Shown: in pieces, positions 25,284 through 34,155 of the stretch
Layout: every line of letters begins with the position of its first letter
Position numbering within the stretch: the stretch's first letter is position 1
Program-made: the position numbers and the translations under genes
The notes under the pieces: model-generated
What the model saw: only the letters and a program-made list of their open reading frames with translations
Database searches by the model: none
Told to the model about the DNA's origin: nothing
Assembly: GCF_009711045.1 (NCBI RefSeq)
Contig: NZ_WMJX01000010.1
Location: 632 to 64,631 of the forward strand
Length of the DNA: 64,000 nt
Direction: 5' to 3'
Origin: Myroides albus
GTDB lineage: Bacteria > Bacteroidota > Bacteroidia > Flavobacteriales > Flavobacteriaceae

Positions 25284-25906
25284 AGCAATTATTTTAATTT
25301 TATTTTATTTGTTAAAATTAATACTATTTGAATAACTTCAGCATAAATATTTGGCTAACCTATTTGTTTTTTGAGTAAGCATACGCTATATATGTAAAAC
25401 AAAATTAAATAAGTATGAAAAACAGTGGAGTTCAAAGCAAAAAATAAGCTCCTACACTCCTCATTCCTACATCTCAAATAATATTACACACCCGTATTTT
25501 CAGCTTTGATTTTTTATTCTTTTACTTTTTCTCAGATGAATGGCAAATCAATTGTGCAATCAATAATCGGAATTAGAAAAAGCGAAACATACTTGCTTAA
25601 GACACTATCCCTTGTGGGTTATTAGACAATTTTCACCTACAAGGTACCATAGGTATTTAAGCGAAAAAGAAGGATCTAACACGAAATAGAATGAATGATA
25701 CAAGTTTGCTACAGTAGAGTTTTAAAGTAAATTGAAAACTTGTGATTTAGATTTCCTTTGTTGGGTTTGAGCAAAGGGGATTCAAGGTTAAAACTCTAAG
25801 GTAAAAAACTCACTTTTTGCTTAGGATTATAGCAATACCAAAGAAGAAACGTAGAGGAGTTGCCGACATAAATTTGTATCTTAGCCCCGTATTTAACTTA
25901 ATAAAC
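25284..25906. other. Gene-free stretch upstream of recG
   Basis: About 620 bp between a minus-strand lipoprotein gene and recG. It should contain both divergent promoters. A near-consensus -7 box (TATCTTAG) lies at about 25877, 30 bp before the recG ATG. No repeat or RNA gene is recognised. Confidence 0.5.
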
Positions 25907-28009
25907 ATGTCGAGAAATCTACTTGATACACCAATTGAATACCTTAAAGGAGTTGGCCCACAGAGGGGAGATCTCCTAAAGAAAGAATTGGGTATTTTTA
26001 CTTATAGAGATCTACTACATCTATATCCAAATAGATACATTGACCGTACAAAATACTATAGCATCAATGAACTAAATGGCAATAATAGCGAAGTACAAAT
26101 CATTGGAAAAATCATTCACTTAAAAACAGTTGAACAAAAAAGAGGCAAACGCCTTGTAGCGACTTTCACAGATGGTACTGGAGAAATGGAACTCGTATGG
26201 TTTCAAGGTTTTAAATGGATTAAAGAGAATCTAAAAATCAACACTCCTTATGTTGCATTTGGCAAATTGAATAGTTTCAACTACTCTTTTTCAATTCCAC
26301 ATCCAGAATTAGAGCTGTTAGAAGACCACCAAAAGAACCTTTCTTCTGCCATGCAAGCAGTCTATCCTTCTACTGAAAAATTAGGTTCGAAGATATCAAA
26401 TAAGGCAATGAATAAATTAATGAATCAACTTTTAGTTGAAACTCATCAATTGTTCAATGACACTTTACCGAAGGAAATGCGACAAAGATTAAGCCTACTC
26501 TCTATGAGAGATGCCTTAATTAATATTCACTTCCCAAAAGACCCAAACCTACTGTCCAAAGCAGAATTTAGATTGAAATTTGAAGAGTTCTTCTATATTC
26601 AAATGCAGTTGCTAATAAAAAATATTGCGCGTAAACACAAGATTAAAGGTTTTCCTTTTAAAACTGTTGGCGACTATTTCAATACTTTTTACAAAGAACA
26701 TTTACCCTTCCCATTAACAGGAGCTCAAAAGAGGGTAATTAAAGAAATTAGAAATGACGTTGGCCAAGAGGCTCAAATGAATCGCTTACTACAAGGAGAT
26801 GTAGGATCGGGAAAAACAATTGTTGCTTTTCTCAGCTGCTTATTAGCCTTAGACAACGGTTTCCAAGCTTGTATTGTTGCCCCGACAGAGATTTTGGCAA
26901 CGCAACACTTTATTGGTATATCCGAATTTGCCCAACCGTTGAATTTAAATATAAAGTTATTGACTGGATCATCCAAAACAGTAGAACGCCGAATCATTCA
27001 CGAAGAACTTGAAAGCGGAGAACTGCAGATTTTAATTGGAACTCATGCGCTTTTTGAAGATAAAGTTATTTTTAAAAATCTCGGCTTAGCGATTATAGAT
27101 GAACAACATCGATTCGGTGTTGAACAACGTTCAAAATTGTGGACTAAAAATGTCCTCCCTCCCCATGTATTAGTCATGACAGCTACACCTATTCCCCGTA
27201 CTCTTGCCATGAGTTTGTATGGAGATCTTGATGTTTCAGTTATAGATGAACTCCCACCTGGTCGAAAACCAATAGAAACCCTTCATTATTTTGAAGGGAA
27301 GCGATTGGCTGTTTGGCATTTTATCAGAACGGAAATTGCCAAGGGAAGACAAGTATACATCGTATATCCACTAATAGAAGAAAGCGAAACCTTGGATTAC
27401 AAAAATCTCATGGAGGGATATGAGGGGATATCCAGAGATTTCCCTTTACCTGAATACAGTGTAAGCATTGTTCATGGTCAGATGACTCCTGCTGAAAAAG
27501 AAGTTGAAATGGATCGATTTGCTAAGGGAAACACAAATATCATGGTCGCAACAACTGTAATTGAAGTTGGCGTGAATGTCCCGAATGCTTCTGTAATGAT
27601 TATCGAAAGTGCGGAGCGTTTTGGTTTATCTCAACTACACCAGCTAAGAGGCCGCGTGGGTAGAGGCGCTGAACAAAGTTATTGTATCCTTATGACCGGA
27701 GATAAACTGAGTAATGACTCAAAAATCAGAATGGAAACTATGTGCCGTACCAATGATGGATTCGAAATATCCGAAGTAGATCTAAAGCTTAGAGGTCCCG
27801 GAGATATCATGGGAAAACAACAAAGCGGAACGCTTCCTTTAAAAATAGCAGATATCGTTAAGGACCAAGATATCCTACACTATGCAAGACATCAGGCTGT
27901 ACAACTTCTAAAAGAAGATCCTAACTTAGAAGACGAAACAAATCAAAATATTAAAAACAAATTAAACGTACTAAATAGCAAAACAACTATTTGGAATTAC
28001 ATAAGCTAA
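25907..28009 (+). CDS. recG: ATP-dependent DNA helicase RecG
   Basis: The start is taken at the ATG at 25907 (700 aa), which matches RecG length. An upstream ATG at 25817 would add 30 residues with no family match. The wedge/OB domain begins with TPIEYLKGVGPQRGDLLKKELG. The helicase part has Walker A LQGDVGSGKTIVAF (about residue 297), the DEQHRFGV box II (about 398), MTATPIPRTLAM, and in the second RecA domain TTVIEVGVNVPNA and QLRGRVGRG. RecG remodels stalled replication forks and branch-migrates Holliday junctions. The rdgB ATG follows 11 bp after the recG stop. Confidence 0.95.
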   Translation: MSRNLLDTPIEYLKGVGPQRGDLLKKELGIFTYRDLLHLYPNRYIDRTKYYSINELNGNNSEVQIIGKIIHLKTVEQKRGKRLVATFTDGTGEMELVWFQGFKWIKENLKINTPYVAFGKLNSFNYSFSIPHPELELLEDHQKNLSSAMQAVYPSTEKLGSKISNKAMNKLMNQLLVETHQLFNDTLPKEMRQRLSLLSMRDALINIHFPKDPNLLSKAEFRLKFEEFFYIQMQLLIKNIARKHKIKGFPFKTVGDYFNTFYKEHLPFPLTGAQKRVIKEIRNDVGQEAQMNRLLQGDVGSGKTIVAFLSCLLALDNGFQACIVAPTEILATQHFIGISEFAQPLNLNIKLLTGSSKTVERRIIHEELESGELQILIGTHALFEDKVIFKNLGLAIIDEQHRFGVEQRSKLWTKNVLPPHVLVMTATPIPRTLAMSLYGDLDVSVIDELPPGRKPIETLHYFEGKRLAVWHFIRTEIAKGRQVYIVYPLIEESETLDYKNLMEGYEGISRDFPLPEYSVSIVHGQMTPAEKEVEMDRFAKGNTNIMVATTVIEVGVNVPNASVMIIESAERFGLSQLHQLRGRVGRGAEQSYCILMTGDKLSNDSKIRMETMCRTNDGFEISEVDLKLRGPGDIMGKQQSGTLPLKIADIVKDQDILHYARHQAVQLLKEDPNLEDETNQNIKNKLNVLNSKTTIWNYIS

Positions 28010-28020
28010 ACAACAACACT

Positions 28021-28602
28021 ATGAAATTAGTATTTGCTTCAAACAACAAAAACAAAATTAAGGAAATCAAGAATCAACTACCTGATTCAATAGAAATTTT
28101 AAGTCTTGAAGATATTGGATGTAATATAGACATCCCAGAAACAGCTGACACAATAGAGGGCAACGCCAAACTAAAAGCTGACTTTGTCAAAAGACACTAT
28201 TGTTATGATTGCTTCGCTGATGATTCAGGACTCGAAGTAGATGCACTGAATGGAGCCCCAGGTGTGTACTCTGCAAGATATGCTGGCGAGGATAAAAATG
28301 ACGATGCGAATATTGACAAATTATTAGAAACACTAAAAGATAAAGATAACCGCAAGGCGAATTTCAAAACAGTAATTTGCCTAAACTTACATACAGAAAC
28401 TTTCTACTTCACAGGTATTATAGATGGTCATTTATTAAAAGAGCGCCAAGGTAATCAAGGATTCGGTTACGACCCAATCTTTGTAGCAGAGGGTATGGAT
28501 AAATCATTTGCCGAAATAACTATAGAGCAAAAAAATGCCATTAGCCATAGAGGAAAGGCTGTTAGTCAATTAGTCAATTTCTTGCTAACGCAACAAAAAT
28601 AA
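28021..28602 (+). CDS. rdgB: XTP/dITP pyrophosphatase RdgB (HAM1 family)
   Basis: The start ATG at 28021 gives 193 aa and places the family opening at the N-terminus (MKLVFASNNKNKIKEIK). Other signatures are ADDSGLEVDALNGAPGVYSARYAG (catalytic Asp region), GFGYDPIFV and the closing SHRGKA motif. RdgB removes inosine and xanthosine triphosphates from the nucleotide pool. It follows recG by 11 bp; both protect DNA, so co-transcription makes sense. A perfect 19-bp hairpin follows. Confidence 0.95.
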   Translation: MKLVFASNNKNKIKEIKNQLPDSIEILSLEDIGCNIDIPETADTIEGNAKLKADFVKRHYCYDCFADDSGLEVDALNGAPGVYSARYAGEDKNDDANIDKLLETLKDKDNRKANFKTVICLNLHTETFYFTGIIDGHLLKERQGNQGFGYDPIFVAEGMDKSFAEITIEQKNAISHRGKAVSQLVNFLLTQQK

Positions 28603-28640
28603 ACAACAAGGGCAGTCTGCACAGACTGCCCTTGTTGTTT
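28601..28640. terminator. Bidirectional terminator after rdgB
   Basis: A 19-bp perfect stem (28601-28619 / 28622-28640) with a 2-nt loop overlaps the rdgB stop. It faces the pseudogene on the other strand. Confidence 0.88.
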
Positions 28641-28653
28641 ATTTTTGTTAATC

Positions 28654-29343
28654 CTATTTTCTGAGAAAGTACTCCCTCCCCTGAGTATCAACATACACTT
28701 TTCTTCCATCAAACAACTCACGTATAAATAAATATTCATTTAATCGTTTTAGTTCTTTATATTTTAATGTAGTTATTTTTGCTAAACCATACTTCTTCTC
28801 TTTCTCAACAATTAATTCAGAAGGATTGCTTTCAAATACAATACTATCATACCCTATATCAGGCTGACTGTACAAACGATACTTCCCTTCTCTCTCTAAA
28901 ATATACTATAGAGAATTTCTTGAAACTACATTGGATTAACTTGAATAACCAATAGTCTTTTGTCCATTAAAAATTAAAACATTTACACTCTTTATTAGTT
29001 TAATAGAATCTACTAATATCACACTGCTTACAGTATAAGGGGCATAAGTACCACATATCTCATAAATATTAAAAATATCCTTTTCCTTTTTTATTTCATA
29101 CTCAACAAATGGTTTAAAGTTACCACAATACGCTATACCTGTATTTTTCATAGGTTTATTATCATAATCAACAAAGTACACTTCTCCTTTGTTTGTAATA
29201 ACTCAATACCTTCCTTCCTCTTCATTTACTCTTTGTTTGTCTAAGGTATCCGATTTATTAAATAGTGGTTTAGTCACTTGAGCTGATACAATACTTTATA
29301 TTAGACAACATATCAAAAAAGTAAACAATACTCTCACAATCAT
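28654..29343 (-). pseudogene. Secreted hypothetical protein with four in-frame stops
   Basis: Reading minus from the ATG at 29343 to the TAG at 28654 gives exactly 230 codons in one frame, with no frameshift. The frame is broken by TAA (29296-29298, inside the signal peptide), TGA (29203-29205, after EEEGRY), TAA (28936-28938, after KTIGYSS) and TAG (28906-28908). The pieces join into one believable secreted protein: MIVRVLFTFLICCLI then SIVSAQ as signal peptide end, VTKPLFNKSDTLDKQ, a strand-rich middle (VYFVDYDNKPMKN) and a C-terminus ending GRKVYVDTQGREYFLRK. I do not recognise the family. Separate small frames in this stretch are parts of this one gene. Confidence 0.75.
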
Positions 29344-29683
29344 TTTTTACAGCCAATACAATTAACAAAACACTAATATACTGATCATTACAAACACAAA
29401 CTCCTATTACATCTTCACAAGTAAAGAACCAATCACATCGTCTCATCTTTCTACCAATCACACTTTAACAAAAAAGTCTAAAACATTAATGGCACACTTT
29501 TTAGGCTAAGACCAAACTATTTAATAATGAACACCTTACCTAAAAACAATTGAAAAATCACTGTTTAATCGACATGAAAAGGCATATACAAAGCGTTAAA
29601 TTATTTATTTTTCAATAATAAATGACTTTGAAGTATAATTTTTCATTGAATAGTAGTACATTTGCGGCTATTTTAATATTTAT
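29344..29683. other. Gene-free stretch upstream of the DEAD-box helicase gene
   Basis: About 340 bp with the promoters of the pseudogene (minus) and the helicase (plus). Only the -7 box at 29657-29664 is recognised. DEAD-box cold-shock helicases often have regulated leaders, but no structure stands out here. Confidence 0.45.
29657..29664 (+). promoter_or_regulatory. -7 box (TACATTTG) for the DEAD-box helicase gene
   Basis: It is an exact TAnnTTTG match 20 bp before the ATG at 29684. Confidence 0.6.
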
Positions 29684-31561
29684 ATGAACAATTTCGAACA
29701 ATTAGGATTAAATGAATCCCTTCTATCAGCGATTAGTGATTTAGGATTTGAAAATCCATCAGAAATCCAGGTAAAGGCGATTCCTTTATTATTAGAAAAA
29801 AATACCGATATTGTTGCGTTAGCCCAAACGGGAACTGGGAAAACCGCAGCATTTGGTTTTCCTTTGATCCAGAAGATAGACTTGTCTAAAAAAAATACGC
29901 AAGCTCTTATCTTATCGCCGACTAGAGAGTTATGTTTGCAAATCGCAAACGAAATTAAACAGTACGCTAAGTACGTAAAAGGCCTACATACTGTTGCTAT
30001 TTACGGTGGTGCAAGCATCACAGAACAAGCAAGAGAAATTAAACGCGGTGCAAATATCATTGTTGCTACTCCTGGTAGAATGCAGGACATGATCAACAGA
30101 GGTATGGTTAATATCAAAGATATTGAGTACTGTGTTTTAGATGAGGCGGATGAAATGCTTAATATGGGCTTCTATGACGATATCACAGCTATTTTAGCGG
30201 ATACTCCAGAAGAAAAAAACATTTGGTTGTTTTCAGCAACAATGCCTGCAGAGGTAGCAAGTATTGCAAGAGAGTTTATGAAAACTCCAGAAGAAATTAC
30301 AGTTGGACACAAAAATCAAGCTTCGACAAATGTTAGTCACGAATTTTACCTTGTTGGAGGTAGAGATCGTTATTTAGCACTTAAACGCTTAGCTGATGCA
30401 AACCCTGACATTTTCTCAGTTGTATTTTGTAGAACAAAAAGAGATACACAAGCAATTGCTGAAAAGTTAATTGAAGACGGGTATAATGCTGCTGCTTTAC
30501 ACGGAGATTTATCACAAGCGCAAAGAGATGCAGTAATGAAATCTTTCCGCGGTAAACAAATTCAAATGTTAGTAGCTACAGACGTTGCTGCTCGTGGAAT
30601 TGACGTTGACGACATTACACACGTAATTAACTACCAATTACCAGACGAAATCGAAACGTACACTCACCGTAGTGGTCGTACAGGACGTGCAGGTAAATCA
30701 GGTACATCTATGGTAATCATTACCAAAAGTGAACTTAGAAAAATCGGTCAAATTGAAAGAATTATCAAAACAAAATTTGAAGAGAAACCAATCCCTTCAG
30801 GTATTGAGATTTGCGAAATTCAATTATACCACTTAGCAAATAGAATCAAAGACGTAGAGGTTAATCAAGAGATTGAATCATTCATTCCTGCGATTACTGA
30901 ATTACTTCAAGATTTTGACAAAGAGGAAATTATCAAGAAAGTAGTTTCTGTAGAATTCAACAGATTCTTAGATTACTACCAAAAACCTTCTAATAATTTA
31001 ACTTCTGTATCTTCATCTCGTGGAAACTCAAAAGAAATTCCATCAGACGGTGCAGTTCGTTTCTTCATCAACTTAGGAGCTAAAGACGATTTAGATTGGA
31101 TGACTCTTAAGGATTACTTAAAAGAGACATTGGATTTAGGTAGAGATGATTTATTCAAAGTTGACGTAAAAGAAGGTTTCTCTTTCTTCAATGTTGAAGC
31201 AGATCACGCTGAGAAAGTAATGTCTATCTTAAACGAAGAATCTTACAAAGGTCGTAGAGTAAATGTTGAAATCTCTAACAATGATGGAGGTAGAAACAAC
31301 AATAGACGTGACCACAACAGAAGAGGTGGACGTAGCAACGACAGAGGTGGAGAAAGATCTTTCAGAAGTGGAAATTCAGACAGACGCGGTGGTGAGAGAA
31401 GATCTGACGACAGACGCGGTGGTGAAAGAAGATCTGATGACAGACGTGGTGGTGAAAGAAGATCAGATAGAAATTCTGACAACAACAGAGCTCCACGTAA
31501 TGAAAGAAGCTCGAGAAGAAGTAGCGATGCAGGATCTTCAAGAAGAACAAGAAGAAACTAA
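29684..31561 (+). CDS. deaD: DEAD-box RNA helicase (DeaD/CsdA type) with basic RGG tail
   Basis: This 625-aa protein has the Q motif region (FENPSEIQVKAIP), motif I AQTGTGKT (residues 47-54), PTRELCLQ, motif II DEADEML (near 153), SAT, and in the second RecA domain HGDLSQAQRD, ATDVAARGIDV and HRSGRTGRAG. A DbpA-type RNA-binding domain follows at about 450-525 (VRFFINLGAKDDLDW). The last 75 residues are an Arg/Gly/Asp-rich tail with RGGERRSDD repeats. It probably unwinds rRNA or mRNA structure in ribosome assembly, at low temperature or in RNA decay; this is inferred from family. Single gene with its own -7 box. Confidence 0.94.
   Translation: MNNFEQLGLNESLLSAISDLGFENPSEIQVKAIPLLLEKNTDIVALAQTGTGKTAAFGFPLIQKIDLSKKNTQALILSPTRELCLQIANEIKQYAKYVKGLHTVAIYGGASITEQAREIKRGANIIVATPGRMQDMINRGMVNIKDIEYCVLDEADEMLNMGFYDDITAILADTPEEKNIWLFSATMPAEVASIAREFMKTPEEITVGHKNQASTNVSHEFYLVGGRDRYLALKRLADANPDIFSVVFCRTKRDTQAIAEKLIEDGYNAAALHGDLSQAQRDAVMKSFRGKQIQMLVATDVAARGIDVDDITHVINYQLPDEIETYTHRSGRTGRAGKSGTSMVIITKSELRKIGQIERIIKTKFEEKPIPSGIEICEIQLYHLANRIKDVEVNQEIESFIPAITELLQDFDKEEIIKKVVSVEFNRFLDYYQKPSNNLTSVSSSRGNSKEIPSDGAVRFFINLGAKDDLDWMTLKDYLKETLDLGRDDLFKVDVKEGFSFFNVEADHAEKVMSILNEESYKGRRVNVEISNNDGGRNNNRRDHNRRGGRSNDRGGERSFRSGNSDRRGGERRSDDRRGGERRSDDRRGGERRSDRNSDNNRAPRNERSSRRSSDAGSSRRTRRN
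31381..31470 (+). repeat. Three 30-bp in-frame tandem repeats in the helicase tail
   Basis: Units 31381-31410, 31411-31440 and 31441-31470 differ at only a few bases. Each encodes RRGGERRSDD. Being a multiple of three, copy-number change would lengthen or shorten the RNA-binding tail without a frameshift. Confidence 0.9.
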
Positions 31562-31630
31562 TTTGTTAATTTTTACGAAATAGTACTTAAAACTGTAAAA
31601 TATCTTTTATTTTTAAGCAATCTTAAAACT

Positions 31631-32368
31631 ATGAGAAATTTTACAGTTTTTTTATTTCTAATACTGAGCTCCTTTACTGTTTTTGCCCAAAGCAAAAATG
31701 AAGTAAAAGGTACTATCATTAATGATAAGTCATTTTTACCTATTGACGATGTCAATGTAATAAACATTACCCGAGTAAAAGGAACTGTCAGCAAAAGGGA
31801 TGGTACATTTGCCTTAGAGGCGAACCTAAACGACTCTATACACTTCTCCTACCCTGGCTATAATCCGATCAAACTTAAAGTGACCAATGACTGGCTTAAC
31901 AACGAGAATTTAAAGATTTACTTTGAAGAGCAAACCATTATGTTAGACGAGATTATTATTAGAAAATTTGACTTAACAGGTATATTAGAAGTCGATACCA
32001 AATTATTAGAGTTAAATGACAAAATGGAATTTGACTTTTACAGAAGAAATAGAACACCGTATTATAGTTCAGCAATAGGGACTTTCTTTAGCCCTGTCGA
32101 CGCAGTCTATAATATGTTTAAAGGAAAAGATAAAAAGCTCAAGAAATTGGATGCAATTAAGGAAGATCAAAACATGATCGCTTTAATGCAAACGAGGTAT
32201 GATAGAGAGATTGTCTGTGGGTTATTAGACATTACAAGAGAGGATATCGTCAAGACTCTTCAAAATTGTAGCTATTCTGATAAATTTATTTATACCGCAA
32301 CAGATTTTCAAATTTATCAAGCCCTAAATGATTGCTATAACAATTCCAAAGTGCTATCTTCAAAATAA
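31631..32368 (+). CDS. Secreted protein with carboxypeptidase-regulatory-like domain
   Basis: This 245-aa protein starts with a Sec signal peptide ending FAQS near residue 20. Residues 24-105 form a CarboxypepD_reg-like beta sandwich (VKGTIINDKSFLPIDDVNVI, GTVSKRDGTFALEA, IHFSYPGYNP), the same module found at the N-terminus of SusC/TonB receptors. The remaining 140 residues are a helical domain with three cysteines and no recognised family. No beta-barrel follows, so it is not a receptor itself. It starts 69 bp after the helicase stop and is closed by its own terminator. Periplasmic or envelope location is expected; the role is unknown. Confidence 0.82.
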   Translation: MRNFTVFLFLILSSFTVFAQSKNEVKGTIINDKSFLPIDDVNVINITRVKGTVSKRDGTFALEANLNDSIHFSYPGYNPIKLKVTNDWLNNENLKIYFEEQTIMLDEIIIRKFDLTGILEVDTKLLELNDKMEFDFYRRNRTPYYSSAIGTFFSPVDAVYNMFKGKDKKLKKLDAIKEDQNMIALMQTRYDREIVCGLLDITREDIVKTLQNCSYSDKFIYTATDFQIYQALNDCYNNSKVLSSK

Positions 32369-32371
32369 TTC

Positions 32372-32402
32372 AATACATCTATTATATAGATGTATTTTTT
32401 TA
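32372..32402 (+). terminator. Hairpin terminator after the carboxypeptidase-regulatory-like gene
   Basis: An 11-bp stem AATACATCTAT / ATAGATGTATT with a 3-nt loop is followed by a T-run. Confidence 0.88.
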
Positions 32403-32451
32403 TGCCCTAACGAATTTGAATAGAGAAAGATCAATTTCTGAGAATTTAAAG

Positions 32452-32459
32452 TATTTTTG
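32452..32459 (+). promoter_or_regulatory. -7 box (TATTTTTG) for the dihydroorotase-like gene
   Basis: It is an exact TAnnTTTG match 44 bp before the ATG at 32503. Confidence 0.55.
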
Positions 32460-32502
32460 CAACAGTAACAACACATCATAATTTAAAACTACGCTATAAA
32501 AG

Positions 32503-33762
32503 ATGAATATCATTTTAAAGAAAGTTAAAGTAATTGACACAACAAGTACGCACCACAATCAACTTGTTGATTTAAAAATTGAGAATGGCTTAATTACACA
32601 AATTGCCAATACGATCGAGCCTACGTCCGATGAATTAATTATCAAGGAAGATAATTTACACATTTCGCCAGGCTGGTTTGATTCATCCGTTTGTTTAGGA
32701 GAACCAGGATTCGAGGAAAGAGAAAATATACAAAACGGATTGCTTACAGCAGCTAAAAGTGGATTTACACAGATTGCTGTAGAACCTAACAACAATCCAA
32801 TTACAGATAACCAAACCATAGTTAACTTTATCAAGCAAAAAGCACAAGGAGCTACAACTGAAGTTTTCCCTATAGGCGCTTTAACAGTAGGGTCTAAAGG
32901 TACTGATCTTGCAGAATTGTTTGACATGAAGAATGCTGGAGCTATAGCTTTTGGAGATTATAAAAAGGCAATTGGCAATGCCAATGTTTTAAAAATAGCA
33001 CTACAATATGTTCAAGATTTTGACGGCTTAGTTATCGCTTACAGTCAAGACGACAGTATTATTGGGAAAGGAGTTGCTAACGAGGGAACTGAGGCAACAA
33101 AATTAGGTCTAAAGGGAATTCCTGCTCTTTCAGAAGAAATTCAAATAGCACGCAACCTATTCTTACTGGAGTATACAGGAGGAAAGTTACACATCCCTAC
33201 TATATCTACTGCGAAGTCAATTGAACTGATTAAAGAAGCCAAAAAGAAAGGCTTACAAGTTACTTGTAGTGTTGCAGTACATCACTTAGTGATGACAGAC
33301 GAAAAGCTAAGAGAATTTGATACCAGATACAAAGTATTACCTCCTCTAAGAGATGAAAACACTCGCCAAGCATTAATTGAAGCAGTAAAAGACGGCACAA
33401 TTGACTGTATCACTTCTGAGCACAATCCACTGGATATTGAACACAAAAAGCTGGAGTTTGACAAAGCCTCTTTTGGAACAATCGGTTTAGAGAGTGCATT
33501 CACCGCTTTGAATACCATATTGCCAGTCGATGTAATCGTTGAAAAATTAACAAAGGCAAGAGCCATCTTTCAATTAGAAAAAGTATCAATCAAAGAAGGA
33601 GAAAAAGCAAATCTATCGTTATTTACAACTGAAGGAGAATATACTTTTACGAAAAAGAATATACTATCTAAATCACATAACTCAGCCTTTTTAAACTTAC
33701 AACTGAAAGGAAAAGTAATTGGCTGTATAAACAACAATAATATAACACTGAATAAAGAGTAA
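32503..33762 (+). CDS. Dihydroorotase-like amidohydrolase with degenerate metal site
   Basis: This 419-aa protein aligns in outline with class I dihydroorotases: a beta-sandwich start, then SPGWFDSSVCLGEPGFEERE, then the barrel. In active enzymes the first metal motif reads D-x-H-x-H-L-R. Here it is DSSVCLG, so both His (positions 62 and 64) and the Arg (66) are gone. Later sites also differ: LHIPTISTA lacks the usual second His, and TSEHNPL replaces TDHAPH. VHHL is kept. It may be a non-catalytic partner of aspartate transcarbamoylase, like PyrC' of Pseudomonas, or act on something else. It is followed closely (6 bp) by a membrane-protein gene and an esterase gene. Confidence 0.78.
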   Translation: MNIILKKVKVIDTTSTHHNQLVDLKIENGLITQIANTIEPTSDELIIKEDNLHISPGWFDSSVCLGEPGFEERENIQNGLLTAAKSGFTQIAVEPNNNPITDNQTIVNFIKQKAQGATTEVFPIGALTVGSKGTDLAELFDMKNAGAIAFGDYKKAIGNANVLKIALQYVQDFDGLVIAYSQDDSIIGKGVANEGTEATKLGLKGIPALSEEIQIARNLFLLEYTGGKLHIPTISTAKSIELIKEAKKKGLQVTCSVAVHHLVMTDEKLREFDTRYKVLPPLRDENTRQALIEAVKDGTIDCITSEHNPLDIEHKKLEFDKASFGTIGLESAFTALNTILPVDVIVEKLTKARAIFQLEKVSIKEGEKANLSLFTTEGEYTFTKKNILSKSHNSAFLNLQLKGKVIGCINNNNITLNKE

Positions 33763-33768
33763 AATCAA

Positions 33769-34146
33769 ATGAATACACAGAAAAATCAAGAAGGCGGAAA
33801 GTCACAGCTTTTTATTAGCGCTGAAGAAGTAAAAAAAGGAAAGACAATGGCAGTAGTAGCACATATTACAATTATTGGTTGCCTTGTAGCTATATTTAGC
33901 AATATTGATTCAAAAAATAAATACTCTGGCTTTTATATCAAACAAGCTTTTGGGATTCACCTCCTATTTTATGCATTAGCTTACTTTGTGGGAATGGCAA
34001 ACTCTTGGTTTATGACTTCAGGTTTCTTCCTGTGTTTTTTCATCTTGTGGGTATATAGCTTTGTAGGATCATTGAGTAATGACATCAAAGTACTACCTGC
34101 TTTTGGAGTTTACTTTCAAAAATGGTTTAATAAATTATCTGCTTAA
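33769..34146 (+). CDS. DUF4870/Tic20-like small membrane protein
   Basis: This 125-aa protein has a charged N-terminus of about 25 residues and three hydrophobic helices (about 27-45, 61-76 and 80-100). The pattern MAVVAHITIIGCLVAIFSN then YSGFYIKQAFGIHLLFYALAY resembles the DUF4870/Tic20-like family, in which a helix pair is joined by a KxxFxRFHxxQA-type motif. The function of these proteins in bacteria is not known. It starts 6 bp after the dihydroorotase-like gene and ends 9 bp before the esterase gene, so the three form one operon. Confidence 0.75.
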   Translation: MNTQKNQEGGKSQLFISAEEVKKGKTMAVVAHITIIGCLVAIFSNIDSKNKYSGFYIKQAFGIHLLFYALAYFVGMANSWFMTSGFFLCFFILWVYSFVGSLSNDIKVLPAFGVYFQKWFNKLSA

Positions 34147-34155
34147 AATATCACT

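Noticed and set aside
28654..29343. Stop-codon recoding or readthrough
   Set aside because: All three stop codons occur and no recoding element or suppressor tRNA is seen. All other genes in the window end normally at these codons.
28654..29461. Three separate small minus-strand genes
   Set aside because: The pieces at 28654-28875 and 28936-29181 share one frame with a signal peptide starting at 29343 and use non-ATG starts, so they are parts of one broken gene. The frame at 29270-29461 overlaps it in another frame.
31243..31583. Alternative frames across the helicase tail
   Set aside because: They come from the Arg/Gly repeat codons. The DEAD-box frame is the real one.
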